Part shown: one piece after another, positions 45,376 through 53,152 of the stretch
Layout of the letters: every line of letters starts with the position of its first letter
Position numbering within the stretch: position 1 is the stretch's first letter
Source: an uncultured Erythrobacter sp.
GTDB taxonomy: Bacteria; Pseudomonadota; Alphaproteobacteria; Sphingomonadales; Sphingomonadaceae
DNA: 64,000 nucleotides
NCBI GenBank assembly: GCA_947494705.1
Contig: CANLVN010000002.1
Span: forward strand, 806,001 to 870,000
Direction: 5' to 3'
The notes under the pieces: model-generated
Seen by the model: the letters and a program-made list of their open reading frames with translations, nothing else
The model's database searches: none
Told to the model about the DNA's origin: nothing
Translations under genes and position numbers: made by a program

Positions 45376-46010
45376 GGCCGATCCTCTCCACCTTGGTGCT
45401 TCCGGTGCTGGGCGTGCTGGCAATGCTCGTTTCGGCTGTCCTGCCCGCTCCGGCGCAGGCCTGGGGCCTTTATGCGCATCGCAAGACCGCCGAAGTCGCA
45501 CAGGCCAACGTGTCGCCCGAGGTGCAGGCCAAAATCAGACGCCTGCTGCGCGCCGAAGCGTTGCTCGGTACACACGATTGCCCCCTGTCCAGCCTCGAAG
45601 ATGCCAGTGTCTGGCCCGATTGCGTGCGCCGCGACTATTGGCGCTGGGGCTATACGGCAGCGTGGCATTACCGCACGGCCCCGATCTGCGAGGCATACAA
45701 TGCGCGCGAGAACTGTCCCGGCGGCGCTTGCGTCACAGGTCAGATCGAACGCGCTGCTCTTGCAGGGAGAACACCTGCCGAGTGGGGTCGCGAAAGCTGG
45801 GCGATCAGCCGCGACTTCATCTACCCCACGGCCTTTGATCGCGAGGATGTCTGCTCCGCCGACCTGCCGGGCGAAGCCGCATTGACGCAGGAGGACATCG
45901 TGCGCGGCGTCCCGATAGCGAAACGCCGCGTACAACAGGCCGGTTTGCGTATCGCCGAACTGCTCGAAAGCGCATTCGCACCCGACCCCCTTCCAGAACA
46001 GGAACGCTGA
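45372..46010 (+). CDS. shortened S1/P1 nuclease family protein, probably inactive
   Basis: 212 residues. A signal peptide (LVLPVLGVLAMLVSAVLPAPAQA) would leave WGLYAHRKTAEVAQ as the mature N-terminus, the zinc-binding Trp-1 start of S1/P1 nucleases. ASVWPDCVRR and WHYRTAP match other ligands. The sequence then runs from CVTGQIERAALAGR straight to TPAEWGRESWAISRDFIYP. The usual intervening HFxGDxHQPLHxGxxxDxGGN segment, with most trinuclear zinc ligands, is absent. Full-length relatives are about 260-300 residues. The reading frame is intact across the joint. The start is the GTG at 45372, overlapping the GST stop; dapE follows with TGATG overlap. Confidence 0.75.
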   Translation: MRPILSTLVLPVLGVLAMLVSAVLPAPAQAWGLYAHRKTAEVAQANVSPEVQAKIRRLLRAEALLGTHDCPLSSLEDASVWPDCVRRDYWRWGYTAAWHYRTAPICEAYNARENCPGGACVTGQIERAALAGRTPAEWGRESWAISRDFIYPTAFDREDVCSADLPGEAALTQEDIVRGVPIAKRRVQQAGLRIAELLESAFAPDPLPEQER

Positions 46011-47149
46011 TGAGCCAGTCGCTCGACTACGCACGCCGGCTGATCGCCGAACCAAGCGTCACCCCCGCGACGGGATCGGTGTTCGATGCACTCGAAGCTA
46101 TGCTGGAGCCGCTGGGTTTCGACATCCACCGTTTCCGGCGCGGCGAGGGTGAAGAGGGCAGCGACGAAGCTCCGGTAGAGAACCTCTTCGCGATCCGTAG
46201 GGGACCCGAGGTATCGCGCCACCTGGCCTTTGCAGGGCATCTTGATGTGGTCCCCCCGGGCGAGGGGTGGGCCTCGGACCCGTTCGAGCCGACCCAGCGG
46301 GGCGAACTGCTTTACGGGCGGGGCGCGGTAGACATGAAGAGCGCCATCGCGTGCATGGTCGCCGCAGTCGCCGATGTGCCCCGCGACGCCGGCACGATCA
46401 GCTTCATCATCACGGGCGATGAGGAAGGCCCCGCGCTCCATGGTACTCGCGCGCTGATCGACTACATGCAATCCGAAGGCATCGCGCCCGACCTGTGCCT
46501 TGTCGGGGAGCCGACCAGTGTCGACCGGCTGGGCGACATGATGAAAATCGGACGGCGCGGTTCGGTCAATATCTGGCTCACGGTCGAAGGTACGCAAGGC
46601 CACGTCGCCTATCCGCATCTCGCCGATAACCCGATCCCCAAGCTGGTCGCGATGCTGGCCGAACTGGATGCATTGACGCTCGACACCGGCACCGACTGGT
46701 TCCAGCCCAGCAATCTCGAGATTACCGATATCGAAGTCGGCAACCGAGCGCACAACGTCATCCCGGCGGAGGCGAAAGCGCGCATTTCGATCCGCTTCAA
46801 CGACCTGCATTCCGGAGCCAGCCTGTCCGAGCGGATTGCCGCGATCGCCGAAGAGCATGGCGGTCGCGCGCTCCCCATCGTCAGCGGCGAGCCGTTTCTC
46901 ACCGAACCGGGAGCATTCTCGAACATGCTGGCCGACGCGATCGAAGCAGAAACCGGGCTGAAACCCGAGCAATCGACCACCGGCGGCACGTCGGATGCAC
47001 GGTTCCTGCGTAGCGTTTGCCCGGTAATCGAGTTCGGCCTATGCAACGCAACCATGCATAAACGCGACGAGGCAGTGGCCATACCCGACCTCGATGTGCT
47101 TACTCGCATATATAAGCGTGCGGCGCGGGGAGCGCTGGCGCTCGATTGA
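46010..47149 (+). CDS. dapE: succinyl-diaminopimelate desuccinylase
   Basis: 379 residues of M20 metallopeptidase type. LAFAGHLDVVPPGEGW (first zinc His/Asp), GRGAVDMKSAIACMV (bridging Asp), ITGDEEGPALHGT (catalytic Glu pair) and the late EFGLCNATMHKRDE His are present, and TTGGTSDARFL is typical of DapE. It hydrolyses N-succinyl-LL-diaminopimelate in lysine and peptidoglycan synthesis. The ATG shares a base with the upstream TGA. dapB lies about 3 kb away on the other strand. Confidence 0.94.
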   Translation: MSQSLDYARRLIAEPSVTPATGSVFDALEAMLEPLGFDIHRFRRGEGEEGSDEAPVENLFAIRRGPEVSRHLAFAGHLDVVPPGEGWASDPFEPTQRGELLYGRGAVDMKSAIACMVAAVADVPRDAGTISFIITGDEEGPALHGTRALIDYMQSEGIAPDLCLVGEPTSVDRLGDMMKIGRRGSVNIWLTVEGTQGHVAYPHLADNPIPKLVAMLAELDALTLDTGTDWFQPSNLEITDIEVGNRAHNVIPAEAKARISIRFNDLHSGASLSERIAAIAEEHGGRALPIVSGEPFLTEPGAFSNMLADAIEAETGLKPEQSTTGGTSDARFLRSVCPVIEFGLCNATMHKRDEAVAIPDLDVLTRIYKRAARGALALD

Positions 47150-47162
47150 GGGATCGACACAC

Positions 47163-48419
47163 ATGAAAGCCTGGTTTGCAATTCCCCTGTGGCAGCGCGT
47201 CATAGCCGCGCTCATCCTGGGCATCATCGTCGGCTACCTGTGGGGACCGGGCGCCGAAAGCATCAAGATCATCGGCGACATCTTCATCGCCTTCATCAAG
47301 ATGCTCGTCGTCCCGCTCATCTTCTTCAGCCTGGTCGCAGGCGTCGCAAGCATCGGCGACCTGAAGAAGCTCGGCAGTGTTGGCTGGCGCGCGCTCTTGC
47401 TATTCGTGGTGACTGGTCAGCTGGCGGTGTGGCTCGGCCTTGCCATCGGCACCTTCGTTCAGCCGGGGTCGGGTCTCGATACCAGTGGCATGGACATCGA
47501 CGCCGCGGCGCTTGAACGCGCGCAGGCACGTCAGGATACGGGCGTCACGATCGAGCAGATGGTGCTCGAAATGGTGCCGTCCAGCCCGATTCAGGTGATG
47601 GCAGACGTCAACGTCCTGCCGCTCATTATCTTCTCGCTGTTGATCGGGATCGGTATCCTGATGGCGAAGGAAGAGGGCGAACCGGTCCTCAAGATCTTCG
47701 ATAGCGGCAGCGTCGTCATGCAGAAGGTGACGATGATCGTGATGGAATTGACCCCGTTCGGCGTCTTTGCACTGATGGCCTGGGTCGCCGGCACACTCGG
47801 GCTGGAGGCGTTGCAGGCTCTGGGGGTCGTGGTCCTGCTCAACTATATCGGATGCTTCCTGATCATCGGCCTGATCTATGGCGGGATGATCAAGTTCCTT
47901 GCCAAGCTGCCCGTGATCGATTTCTTCCGCGGCATCGTCGACGCGATGGCGGTGAGCTATTCGACCGCCAGCTCCAACGCGACCTTGCCCGTCACCTTGC
48001 GCTGTGCGGAGCGGAACCTTGGCGTGTCGAATTCGGTGGCGGCCTTCGTCATCAGCCTTGGCGCGACCATCAACATGAACGGCACGGCAATGTATCTGGG
48101 GCTTGCGACCCTGTTCGGCGCGCAGGTCTTCGGTATCGACCTGACGTGGAGCGACTACTTCCTGATCTCGATCCTCGGCACGCTGGGTGCAATTGGCGCA
48201 GCCGGCATTCCGGGCGCGGGACTCATCATGATGGTTCTGGTCTTCGGCGCGGTCGGCGTGCCTCTGGAAACCATCGCGCTGGTCGCAGGCATCGACCGCA
48301 TCATGGATATGATGCGCACCACCACCAATGTCAGCGGAGACGCGGCGGTGGCGACGACGGTGGCAGCGATGACGGGCGAGCTCGACCGAGCAGAGATGAT
48401 CTCGGCGGACGACGTGTAG
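47163..48419 (+). CDS. dicarboxylate/amino acid:cation symporter (DAACS family)
   Basis: 418 residues with eight or more membrane helices and re-entrant loops. The conserved transport motifs SYSTASSNATLPVT, NMNGTAMYLGLA and GAAGIPGAGLIM are those of glutamate/aspartate and C4-dicarboxylate symporters. FIKMLVVPLIFFSLVAGV is in the first half. Substrate specificity (Asp/Glu, serine or succinate) cannot be told. GAGGGA lies nine bases before the ATG at 47163, 14 bases after dapE, so the two may be cotranscribed. Confidence 0.92.
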   Translation: MKAWFAIPLWQRVIAALILGIIVGYLWGPGAESIKIIGDIFIAFIKMLVVPLIFFSLVAGVASIGDLKKLGSVGWRALLLFVVTGQLAVWLGLAIGTFVQPGSGLDTSGMDIDAAALERAQARQDTGVTIEQMVLEMVPSSPIQVMADVNVLPLIIFSLLIGIGILMAKEEGEPVLKIFDSGSVVMQKVTMIVMELTPFGVFALMAWVAGTLGLEALQALGVVVLLNYIGCFLIIGLIYGGMIKFLAKLPVIDFFRGIVDAMAVSYSTASSNATLPVTLRCAERNLGVSNSVAAFVISLGATINMNGTAMYLGLATLFGAQVFGIDLTWSDYFLISILGTLGAIGAAGIPGAGLIMMVLVFGAVGVPLETIALVAGIDRIMDMMRTTTNVSGDAAVATTVAAMTGELDRAEMISADDV

Positions 48420-48428
48420 GGAGCACAG

Positions 48429-48827
48429 ATGACCCTGGACTGTTTGTGCGGTGGCGTTCGCATAACTGCCAACGCCAAGCCCGACTTTGCCCACGAGTGC
48501 AATTGCACGCTTTGCAGGAAGAGCGGCGCACGCTGGGCCTATCTGCATCCGGGCGAAGTCGAGGTCTCCGGCACCACGATCTCCTATCGACGTACGGACA
48601 AGGCAGTGCCAGGAGCAGAGGTTCACTCCTGCCCATGCTGCTCGACAACGACCCACTTCGTCCTGACCGAGGAGGCCATCGCCAAGCACGGCAACAGCGT
48701 CATGGGCCTCAACATCAACCTCGCGGAGCCCGACGAACTCGAGGGCATTGAATTACGATACCCGGATGGCCGTGGGTGGGACGGAGTAGGTGAGTTCGGT
48801 TATTTGAGGGAAGCCAGGACGCTCTAG
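48429..48827 (+). CDS. GFA (CENP-V) family zinc protein
   Basis: 132 residues. The zinc-binding Cys are in LDCLCGGVRI, ECNCTLCRKSG and HSCPCCSTTTHF, the glutathione-dependent formaldehyde-activating fold (Mss4-like). Members are mostly of unknown function despite the name; formaldehyde activity is disputed. GGGAG lies five bases before the ATG, nine bases after the transporter gene. It converges on the next lipoprotein, with a four-base stop overlap. Confidence 0.85.
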   Translation: MTLDCLCGGVRITANAKPDFAHECNCTLCRKSGARWAYLHPGEVEVSGTTISYRRTDKAVPGAEVHSCPCCSTTTHFVLTEEAIAKHGNSVMGLNINLAEPDELEGIELRYPDGRGWDGVGEFGYLREARTL

Positions 48828-49243
48828 TCGGCGACGTCGTCCTCGAGATACTCAACCGGGACGAACTCGCCCAGGCCGCATCCCGCGCCCTGTCGCACAG
48901 TGCCTCCGGTCTGTTCGAGGACGTAGATGATCTCCTGCTTGCACAATTGGTTGAGAGAGGTGCGGTAGGAAAAGGCTTCCTCGAAGCCGAGGCCGCCGCA
49001 CCGGTTCGGCAATACACTGCGATAAGTCTTGCCGCCTTGCATCTCGAAATCGATCACCTGGTCGCTGCGCACATGGGTCTCGCGGATCTGGTTGGTACGC
49101 AGGCAGTTTTCGGCCTCTCCCACGACCGTGACCGCCGGACCGGCAAGGGCAGGATCGGCGCGGGTTTCTCCATCCATCGGGGCGCAGGCGCTGGCGGTCA
49201 GAGCGCTCAGGGCGACAATGGCTACGGGGGCGATGCGGGTCAT
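48824..49243 (-). CDS. conserved lipoprotein, DUF6491-like
   Basis: 139 residues. The signal VAIVALSALTASACAP ends in a lipobox Cys. The mature part has CLRTNQIRETHVRSDQVIDFEMQGGKTYRSVLPNRCGGLGFEEAFSYRTSLNQLCKQE and CGLGEFVPVEYL, with three further Cys. The pattern matches DUF6491 proteins (C...IR...V.D...I.F...L...C.GL...F.Y....C) as I remember them; the function is unknown. The start is the ATG at 49243; the track ORF to 49579 is a shadow of nth. Confidence 0.75.
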   Translation of the reverse strand: MTRIAPVAIVALSALTASACAPMDGETRADPALAGPAVTVVGEAENCLRTNQIRETHVRSDQVIDFEMQGGKTYRSVLPNRCGGLGFEEAFSYRTSLNQLCKQEIIYVLEQTGGTVRQGAGCGLGEFVPVEYLEDDVAD

Positions 49244-49308
49244 GTGACGTCTCCTCTTACGCCAATTCAACGCAGTATAGCGCAAATAGTGCCCTGATCC
49301 CGCCCGGC

Positions 49309-49959
49309 TCACCGCCCCTTCGGCTTCTCCAGCACCTTCTTCCTGAAGCTGCACAAATCCACCACCGGACACCGCCAGCACTCCGGCGTCCGCGCCTTGC
49401 AGATATAGCGCCCATGCAGGATCAGCCAGTGATGCGCATGCAGGCGGAAGGGCTGGGGAACGCGTTTTTCCAGTTTCGCCTCGACCTGTTCGGGCGTCTT
49501 GCCCTTCGCCAGCCCCGTGCGGTTGCCAACGCGCAGGATGTGGGTGTCGACCGCAAAGGTCTCTTGCCGGAACCAGCAATTGAGCACGACATTCGCAGTC
49601 TTGCGACCCACACCGGGCAGCCGCACGAGGTCCTCGCGCGTGTCCGGAACCTCGCCGCCATACTCATCGACCAGCAGCTGCGAGAGAGCGATGACGTTCT
49701 TCGCCTTGGAGTTGAACAGGCCGATGGTCTTGATGTGCTCGACCAGCCCGTCATGCCCCAGATCGAGCATTTGTTGCGGCGTCTCCACTTTTGCGAACAG
49801 CGACCGCGTCGCCTTGTTCACGCCCACGTCGGTCGCTTGCGCCGACAGAGCCACGGCCACGACGAGCTGATAGGCATTGCCGTATTCGAGTTCGGTCTCA
49901 GGCTCGGGGTTGTCCTCGGCCAAACGCCGGAAGAACTCGAAAATCTGATCCTTGGTCAT
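49309..49959 (-). CDS. nth: endonuclease III
   Basis: 216 residues. The helix-hairpin-helix LVRLPGVGRKTANVVLN carries the catalytic Lys, the downstream FAVDTHILRVGNRTGLA carries the catalytic Asp, and CKARTPECWRCPVVDLC binds the [4Fe-4S] cluster. It removes oxidised pyrimidines and nicks AP sites in base excision repair. The start ATG at 49959 lies nine bases after the dapB stop, on the same strand, so the two are probably cotranscribed. Confidence 0.95.
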   Translation of the reverse strand: MTKDQIFEFFRRLAEDNPEPETELEYGNAYQLVVAVALSAQATDVGVNKATRSLFAKVETPQQMLDLGHDGLVEHIKTIGLFNSKAKNVIALSQLLVDEYGGEVPDTREDLVRLPGVGRKTANVVLNCWFRQETFAVDTHILRVGNRTGLAKGKTPEQVEAKLEKRVPQPFRLHAHHWLILHGRYICKARTPECWRCPVVDLCSFRKKVLEKPKGR

Positions 49960-49968
49960 GGATGGGGA

Positions 49969-50697
49969 TCACAGGCCCAGCACGTCGTTCATCGAATACC
50001 GGCCTGCATCCTTGCCGATCAGCCACTCCGCGCCGCGCACCGCTCCGCGGGCGAAGATCATGCGGTTTTCGGCCGAGTGCGACAGGGTGATGCGCTCTTC
50101 TTCGCCCGCAAGGATCACCGAATGTTCGCCGGCTACGGTTCCGCCGCGCAGGGCCGCGAAGCCGATCGCGCCTTCGGACCGCGCGCCCGTATGTCCGTCG
50201 CGTCCGCTTTCGCGGTTCGCGTCCAGGTCAATCCCGCGTCCGGCCGCCGCCGCTTCGCCAAGCAGCTTGGCAGTGCCCGACGGCGCATCGACTTTCATCC
50301 GGTGGTGCATTTCCAGCACCTCGATATCCCAGTCAGACCCAAGCCGCGTCGCCGCCTCACGCACGAGAGCGGCGAGCAAGGTTACGCCGAGCGATGTGTT
50401 GCCAGTCTGAAGCACGGGAACGGTCTTGGCCGCCTCCTCGATCATCGCGAAATGCGACGCTTCGAGCCCGGTCGTGCCGATCAGGATCGGAATGCCGGCG
50501 GACGTCGCCGCATCGAGGTTCTCCTCCAGTGCGTCGGGTGCTGAGAAGTCGACGATGACGTCACACCCGCTCACCAATGTGCCCGGAGAATCGCCCATGT
50601 CGACACCTGCGGCCATGCGATGCCCTGCGGCCTCGATCGCCCTGGCGAGCGCCCGTCCCATGCGGCCCATGTGACCAATTACTGCGAAGTCTGCCAT
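49969..50697 (-). CDS. dapB: 4-hydroxy-tetrahydrodipicolinate reductase
   Basis: 242 residues. The Rossmann half reads FAVIGHMGRMGRALARAIEAAGH and ILIGTTGLEASH. The substrate-binding half has EMHHRMKVDAPSGTAKLL with the catalytic His pair and Lys. It reduces hydroxy-tetrahydrodipicolinate with NAD(P)H in lysine and diaminopimelate synthesis. It precedes nth and is divergent from the sirtuin gene across 35 bases, too little for two full separate promoters. With dapE it gives the window two steps of the same pathway. Confidence 0.94.
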   Translation of the reverse strand: MADFAVIGHMGRMGRALARAIEAAGHRMAAGVDMGDSPGTLVSGCDVIVDFSAPDALEENLDAATSAGIPILIGTTGLEASHFAMIEEAAKTVPVLQTGNTSLGVTLLAALVREAATRLGSDWDIEVLEMHHRMKVDAPSGTAKLLGEAAAAGRGIDLDANRESGRDGHTGARSEGAIGFAALRGGTVAGEHSVILAGEEERITLSHSAENRMIFARGAVRGAEWLIGKDAGRYSMNDVLGL

Positions 50698-50732
50698 TGC
50701 GTCCCTTGTCTGCCCTGTGTTTCAAGGTGTTC

Positions 50733-51434
50733 ATGGCAGAGTTCGAGAGCATCGTCATCCTGACAGGAGCAGGAATTTCCGCAGAGAGCGGCATCGATAC
50801 GTTTCGCGATGCCGGTGGATTGTGGGAGCGCCACCGGATCGAGGACGTGGCGACGCCCGAAGGCTTTGCCCGCGATCCCGATCTCGTGCTCGGCTTCTAC
50901 GATTCGCGGCGCGAGGCACTCGCCAAGGTCGAACCCAACCCGGCGCACCGCGCGCTGGCACGGCTCGAACGCGAGTTCCCGGGCGACCTGTTGCTTGTCA
51001 CGCAGAATGTCGACGATCTTCACAAACGTGCGGGCAGTTCGGAAGTCCTGCACATGCATGGCGAGTTGCTGAGCGCGCTGTGCACATCTTGCGAGATGCG
51101 CACGCCCTTCGATGCGACCATGTCGAACCGCCCTCCATGCCCGGTCTGCCAGGCACCGACCCTGCGCCCCGATGTCGTATGGTTCGGGGAGATGCCCTAC
51201 CAGATGGATCGCATCTACGCGGCCCTGGGCAAATGCGACCTGTTCGTCAGCATCGGGACGTCGGGTGCAGTCTATCCCGCAGCAGGTTTCGTGCAGGAAG
51301 CGCGGCTGGCGGGTGCGGCGACGCTCGAACTGAATCTTGAGCCTAGCGAGGGCTCGCACTTCTTTGCCGAATCGCGCCACGGCCCGGCGGGACAATTGGT
51401 GCCGGAATGGGTCGAGGAAGTGCTCGCAGGGTAG
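50733..51434 (+). CDS. cobB: NAD-dependent protein deacylase (sirtuin, CobB type)
   Basis: 233 residues. ILTGAGISAESGIDTFRDAGGLW binds NAD, TQNVDDLHKRAG has the Asn-Asp pair, HMHGEL has the catalytic His, CTSCEMR and CPVCQAP hold zinc, and IGTSGAVYPAAG closes the pocket. The FYDSRREAL segment contains the Tyr-x-x-Arg signature of SIRT5/CobB-like enzymes that also remove succinyl or malonyl groups. It resets acyl-lysine on metabolic enzymes. The start is the ATG at 50733, not 50577. Confidence 0.94.
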   Translation: MAEFESIVILTGAGISAESGIDTFRDAGGLWERHRIEDVATPEGFARDPDLVLGFYDSRREALAKVEPNPAHRALARLEREFPGDLLLVTQNVDDLHKRAGSSEVLHMHGELLSALCTSCEMRTPFDATMSNRPPCPVCQAPTLRPDVVWFGEMPYQMDRIYAALGKCDLFVSIGTSGAVYPAAGFVQEARLAGAATLELNLEPSEGSHFFAESRHGPAGQLVPEWVEEVLAG

Positions 51435-51457
51435 GCCGCGGCCCTGACCCGATCACC

Positions 51458-51862
51458 TCAATTCGGCGCCTCGATCGCCCACATGCCGATTGCGAGGCAG
51501 AAGCTTGCAAAGCCCATGGCGGAGGCAATCAGGCGCAATTGCTGACGCTCGATCGGCGAAGCGGAATGCGCCTCCACACGCGACTGGACTGCGCAGCCCT
51601 TTTTCTGGGCTGCCCAGAAGATGAAGATGCCGATCATTATGAAAAGCGTCGCGATCGCCCGCGGAATCCAGAACGGCTCCAGCTTTCCGAACAGGGCGTT
51701 GAAGCCAAGGCCGATGCCGACCGAGGCAAGGCCGGTGCGCATCCAACCGGCGAATGTCCGCTCGTTGGCCATCAGGGTGCGGTCTTCGGCCCAGTCTGTG
51801 CGATCCTGCGCGAGGTCGGTGCGTTCTTCGGCGAGATCGTTGGAAGATTTGTCGTCAGCCAT
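51458..51862 (-). CDS. DUF202 family membrane protein
   Basis: 134 residues. A charged N-terminus with repeats of the type LAxxRTD-x-AxxRT (LAEERTDLAQDRTDWAEDRT) leads into the DUF202 signature LMANERTFAGWMRTGLASVGIGLGF. Three membrane helices follow. Function is unknown; relatives include yeast Vtc1-like and YidH proteins. Its ATG lies eight bases inside the ThiF-like gene, so it is translationally coupled to it. Confidence 0.88.
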   Translation of the reverse strand: MADDKSSNDLAEERTDLAQDRTDWAEDRTLMANERTFAGWMRTGLASVGIGLGFNALFGKLEPFWIPRAIATLFIMIGIFIFWAAQKKGCAVQSRVEAHSASPIERQQLRLIASAMGFASFCLAIGMWAIEAPN

Positions 51863-52631
51863 CGTTCGTCCCGCAACCCTTGCAGGCCGGGTCCTTTGCT
51901 ATCGTGAGTGTCCGCATACCCGGATTCATTCCGTCGAGAATATGCAGCTTGCCCCACATGGGATCGCCGAACCGGCTGGCACCGGTGAGCAACACGCGCA
52001 CCGCCTGCAATGCGGCAAAACTGCCGGCCCATCCTGCCATCGCACCGAGCATCCCGTCTTCAGCGCAGGTGTCGCAGTCTTCCGCGTCGAATGCATCTCC
52101 GACAAAGCAGCGGTAGCATGGCTGACCTGCAAGATGCCCGGCGAAGGCGCCCACCTGGCCCTGGAACCGACCGACCGCAGCGGAGAGAAGCGGCGTGCGT
52201 TCCGCCACGCAGGCATCGGAGACCGCAAGACGTGTGGCGAAATTGTCGGTCCCGTCGAGAACCAGGTCTGCGCCCGCGATTCGGTCGCCCGCGGTTTCCG
52301 GAGTGATGCGGGTGTCGCTGATCTCGATCTGCAGCGCTTCATCGAAATTGGCGAGCCAGCGACGGGCGCTGGTTGCCTTGCCGTGCCCGACATCGCGGGT
52401 GGTGAAGATGGTCTGGCGCTGGAGGTTGGAGACATCGACCACATCGTCATCGACCAGCGTCAGGCGACCGATTCCGGCAGCTGCGAGATATTGCAGCGCG
52501 GGTGAGCCGATACCGCCAAGGCCTATGACGGCGACATGCTTGCCCGCGAGCGCAACCTGACCGGCGCCTCCGATCTCTGGCAGCACGATGTGGCGCGCAA
52601 AGCGATCGAGGCGGGCGGGCGAAAGGCTCAC
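51855..52631 (-). CDS. ThiF/MoeB/HesA family adenylyltransferase (E1-like)
   Basis: 258 residues. LSPARLDRFARHIVLPEIGGAGQVALAGKHVAVIGLGGIGSPALQYLAAAGIGRLTLVDDDVVDVSNLQRQ is the ATP-binding Rossmann core, with DGTDNFATRLAVSDAC and zinc Cys in PCYRC and CKGCG. It activates the C-terminal glycine of a ubiquitin-like sulfur carrier (MoaD or ThiS). No rhodanese domain or carrier gene lies nearby, so thiamine or molybdopterin use is undecided. The start is the GTG at 52631, overlapping the DUF983 gene's stop (GTGA). Confidence 0.9.
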   Translation of the reverse strand: MSLSPARLDRFARHIVLPEIGGAGQVALAGKHVAVIGLGGIGSPALQYLAAAGIGRLTLVDDDVVDVSNLQRQTIFTTRDVGHGKATSARRWLANFDEALQIEISDTRITPETAGDRIAGADLVLDGTDNFATRLAVSDACVAERTPLLSAAVGRFQGQVGAFAGHLAGQPCYRCFVGDAFDAEDCDTCAEDGMLGAMAGWAGSFAALQAVRVLLTGASRFGDPMWGKLHILDGMNPGMRTLTIAKDPACKGCGTNDG

Positions 52632-53056
52632 GGTTCGTCGGGACTTTCGACGGCACGACGCTCCTGAACGAAGGCGCCGATGCCCCACCACCACAGGAAC
52701 GCGATCACGCCGCCTTTGACCGGCTGGAGCATGGCGATGAGCATTGCGACCGCGACCGGCAGGATGATTGCCAGCGTCAGCCACGCGGACAGGCCGAACG
52801 TGCCGATCATCGCGATAACGACCGGGGCGAGCAGGTGGCCGACCACGAAGATGCCGATATAGGCGGGGAAATCGTCGGCCTGCTGGACCGACCAGTCCTG
52901 CTTGCAAGAAGCGCAGGTGTCGACGGGCTTGAGCCATGCGCGGAACAGCCGGGCCTCGCCGCAACGCGGGCAGGTGCAGCGAACGCCCCTGACGAGCGCT
53001 TGCGCGGCGCTTGCGGGCAGGTCGAACTGTTGTGCGGAAGTCTGTGGTTCACCCAT
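52628..53056 (-). CDS. DUF983 family membrane protein
   Basis: 142 residues. The four-Cys N-terminus (CTCPRCGEARLFRAWLKPVDTCASCKQDW) is followed by ADDFPAYIGIFVVGHLLAPVVIAMI and a second helix pair, the DUF983 layout. A zinc or metal ribbon on the cytoplasmic side is likely. The family is linked by neighbours to cytochrome c oxidase genes in many alphaproteobacteria, but none is here. The start is the ATG at 53056. It heads the coupled DUF983-ThiF-DUF202 unit. Confidence 0.85.
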   Translation of the reverse strand: MGEPQTSAQQFDLPASAAQALVRGVRCTCPRCGEARLFRAWLKPVDTCASCKQDWSVQQADDFPAYIGIFVVGHLLAPVVIAMIGTFGLSAWLTLAIILPVAVAMLIAMLQPVKGGVIAFLWWWGIGAFVQERRAVESPDEP

Positions 53057-53088
53057 GGAGAAGCTGTTGGCAGCATGTGCACAGCCTG

Positions 53089-53116
53089 TCGACAGCCTTG
53101 TGGGCAAGGCTGTCGA
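53089..53116 (-). terminator. 12-bp perfect hairpin after dnaA
   Basis: TCGACAGCCTTG-TGGG-CAAGGCTGTCGA is a perfect 12-bp stem with a four-base loop, 37 bases past the dnaA stop. It lacks a T tract. The 9-base direct repeat AAGCTGTTG flanks the area (53061 and 53119 regions). It could be an intrinsic terminator or a protein site. Confidence 0.5.
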
Positions 53117-53152
53117 TCAAGCTGTTGAAACGGTGCGTAAGGAGAGTGGAGA

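Noticed and set aside
47400-48689. 429-residue minus-strand ORF opposite the DAACS transporter
   Set aside because: His/Asp/Arg-rich low-complexity translation of an antisense frame. The plus frame has transporter motifs.
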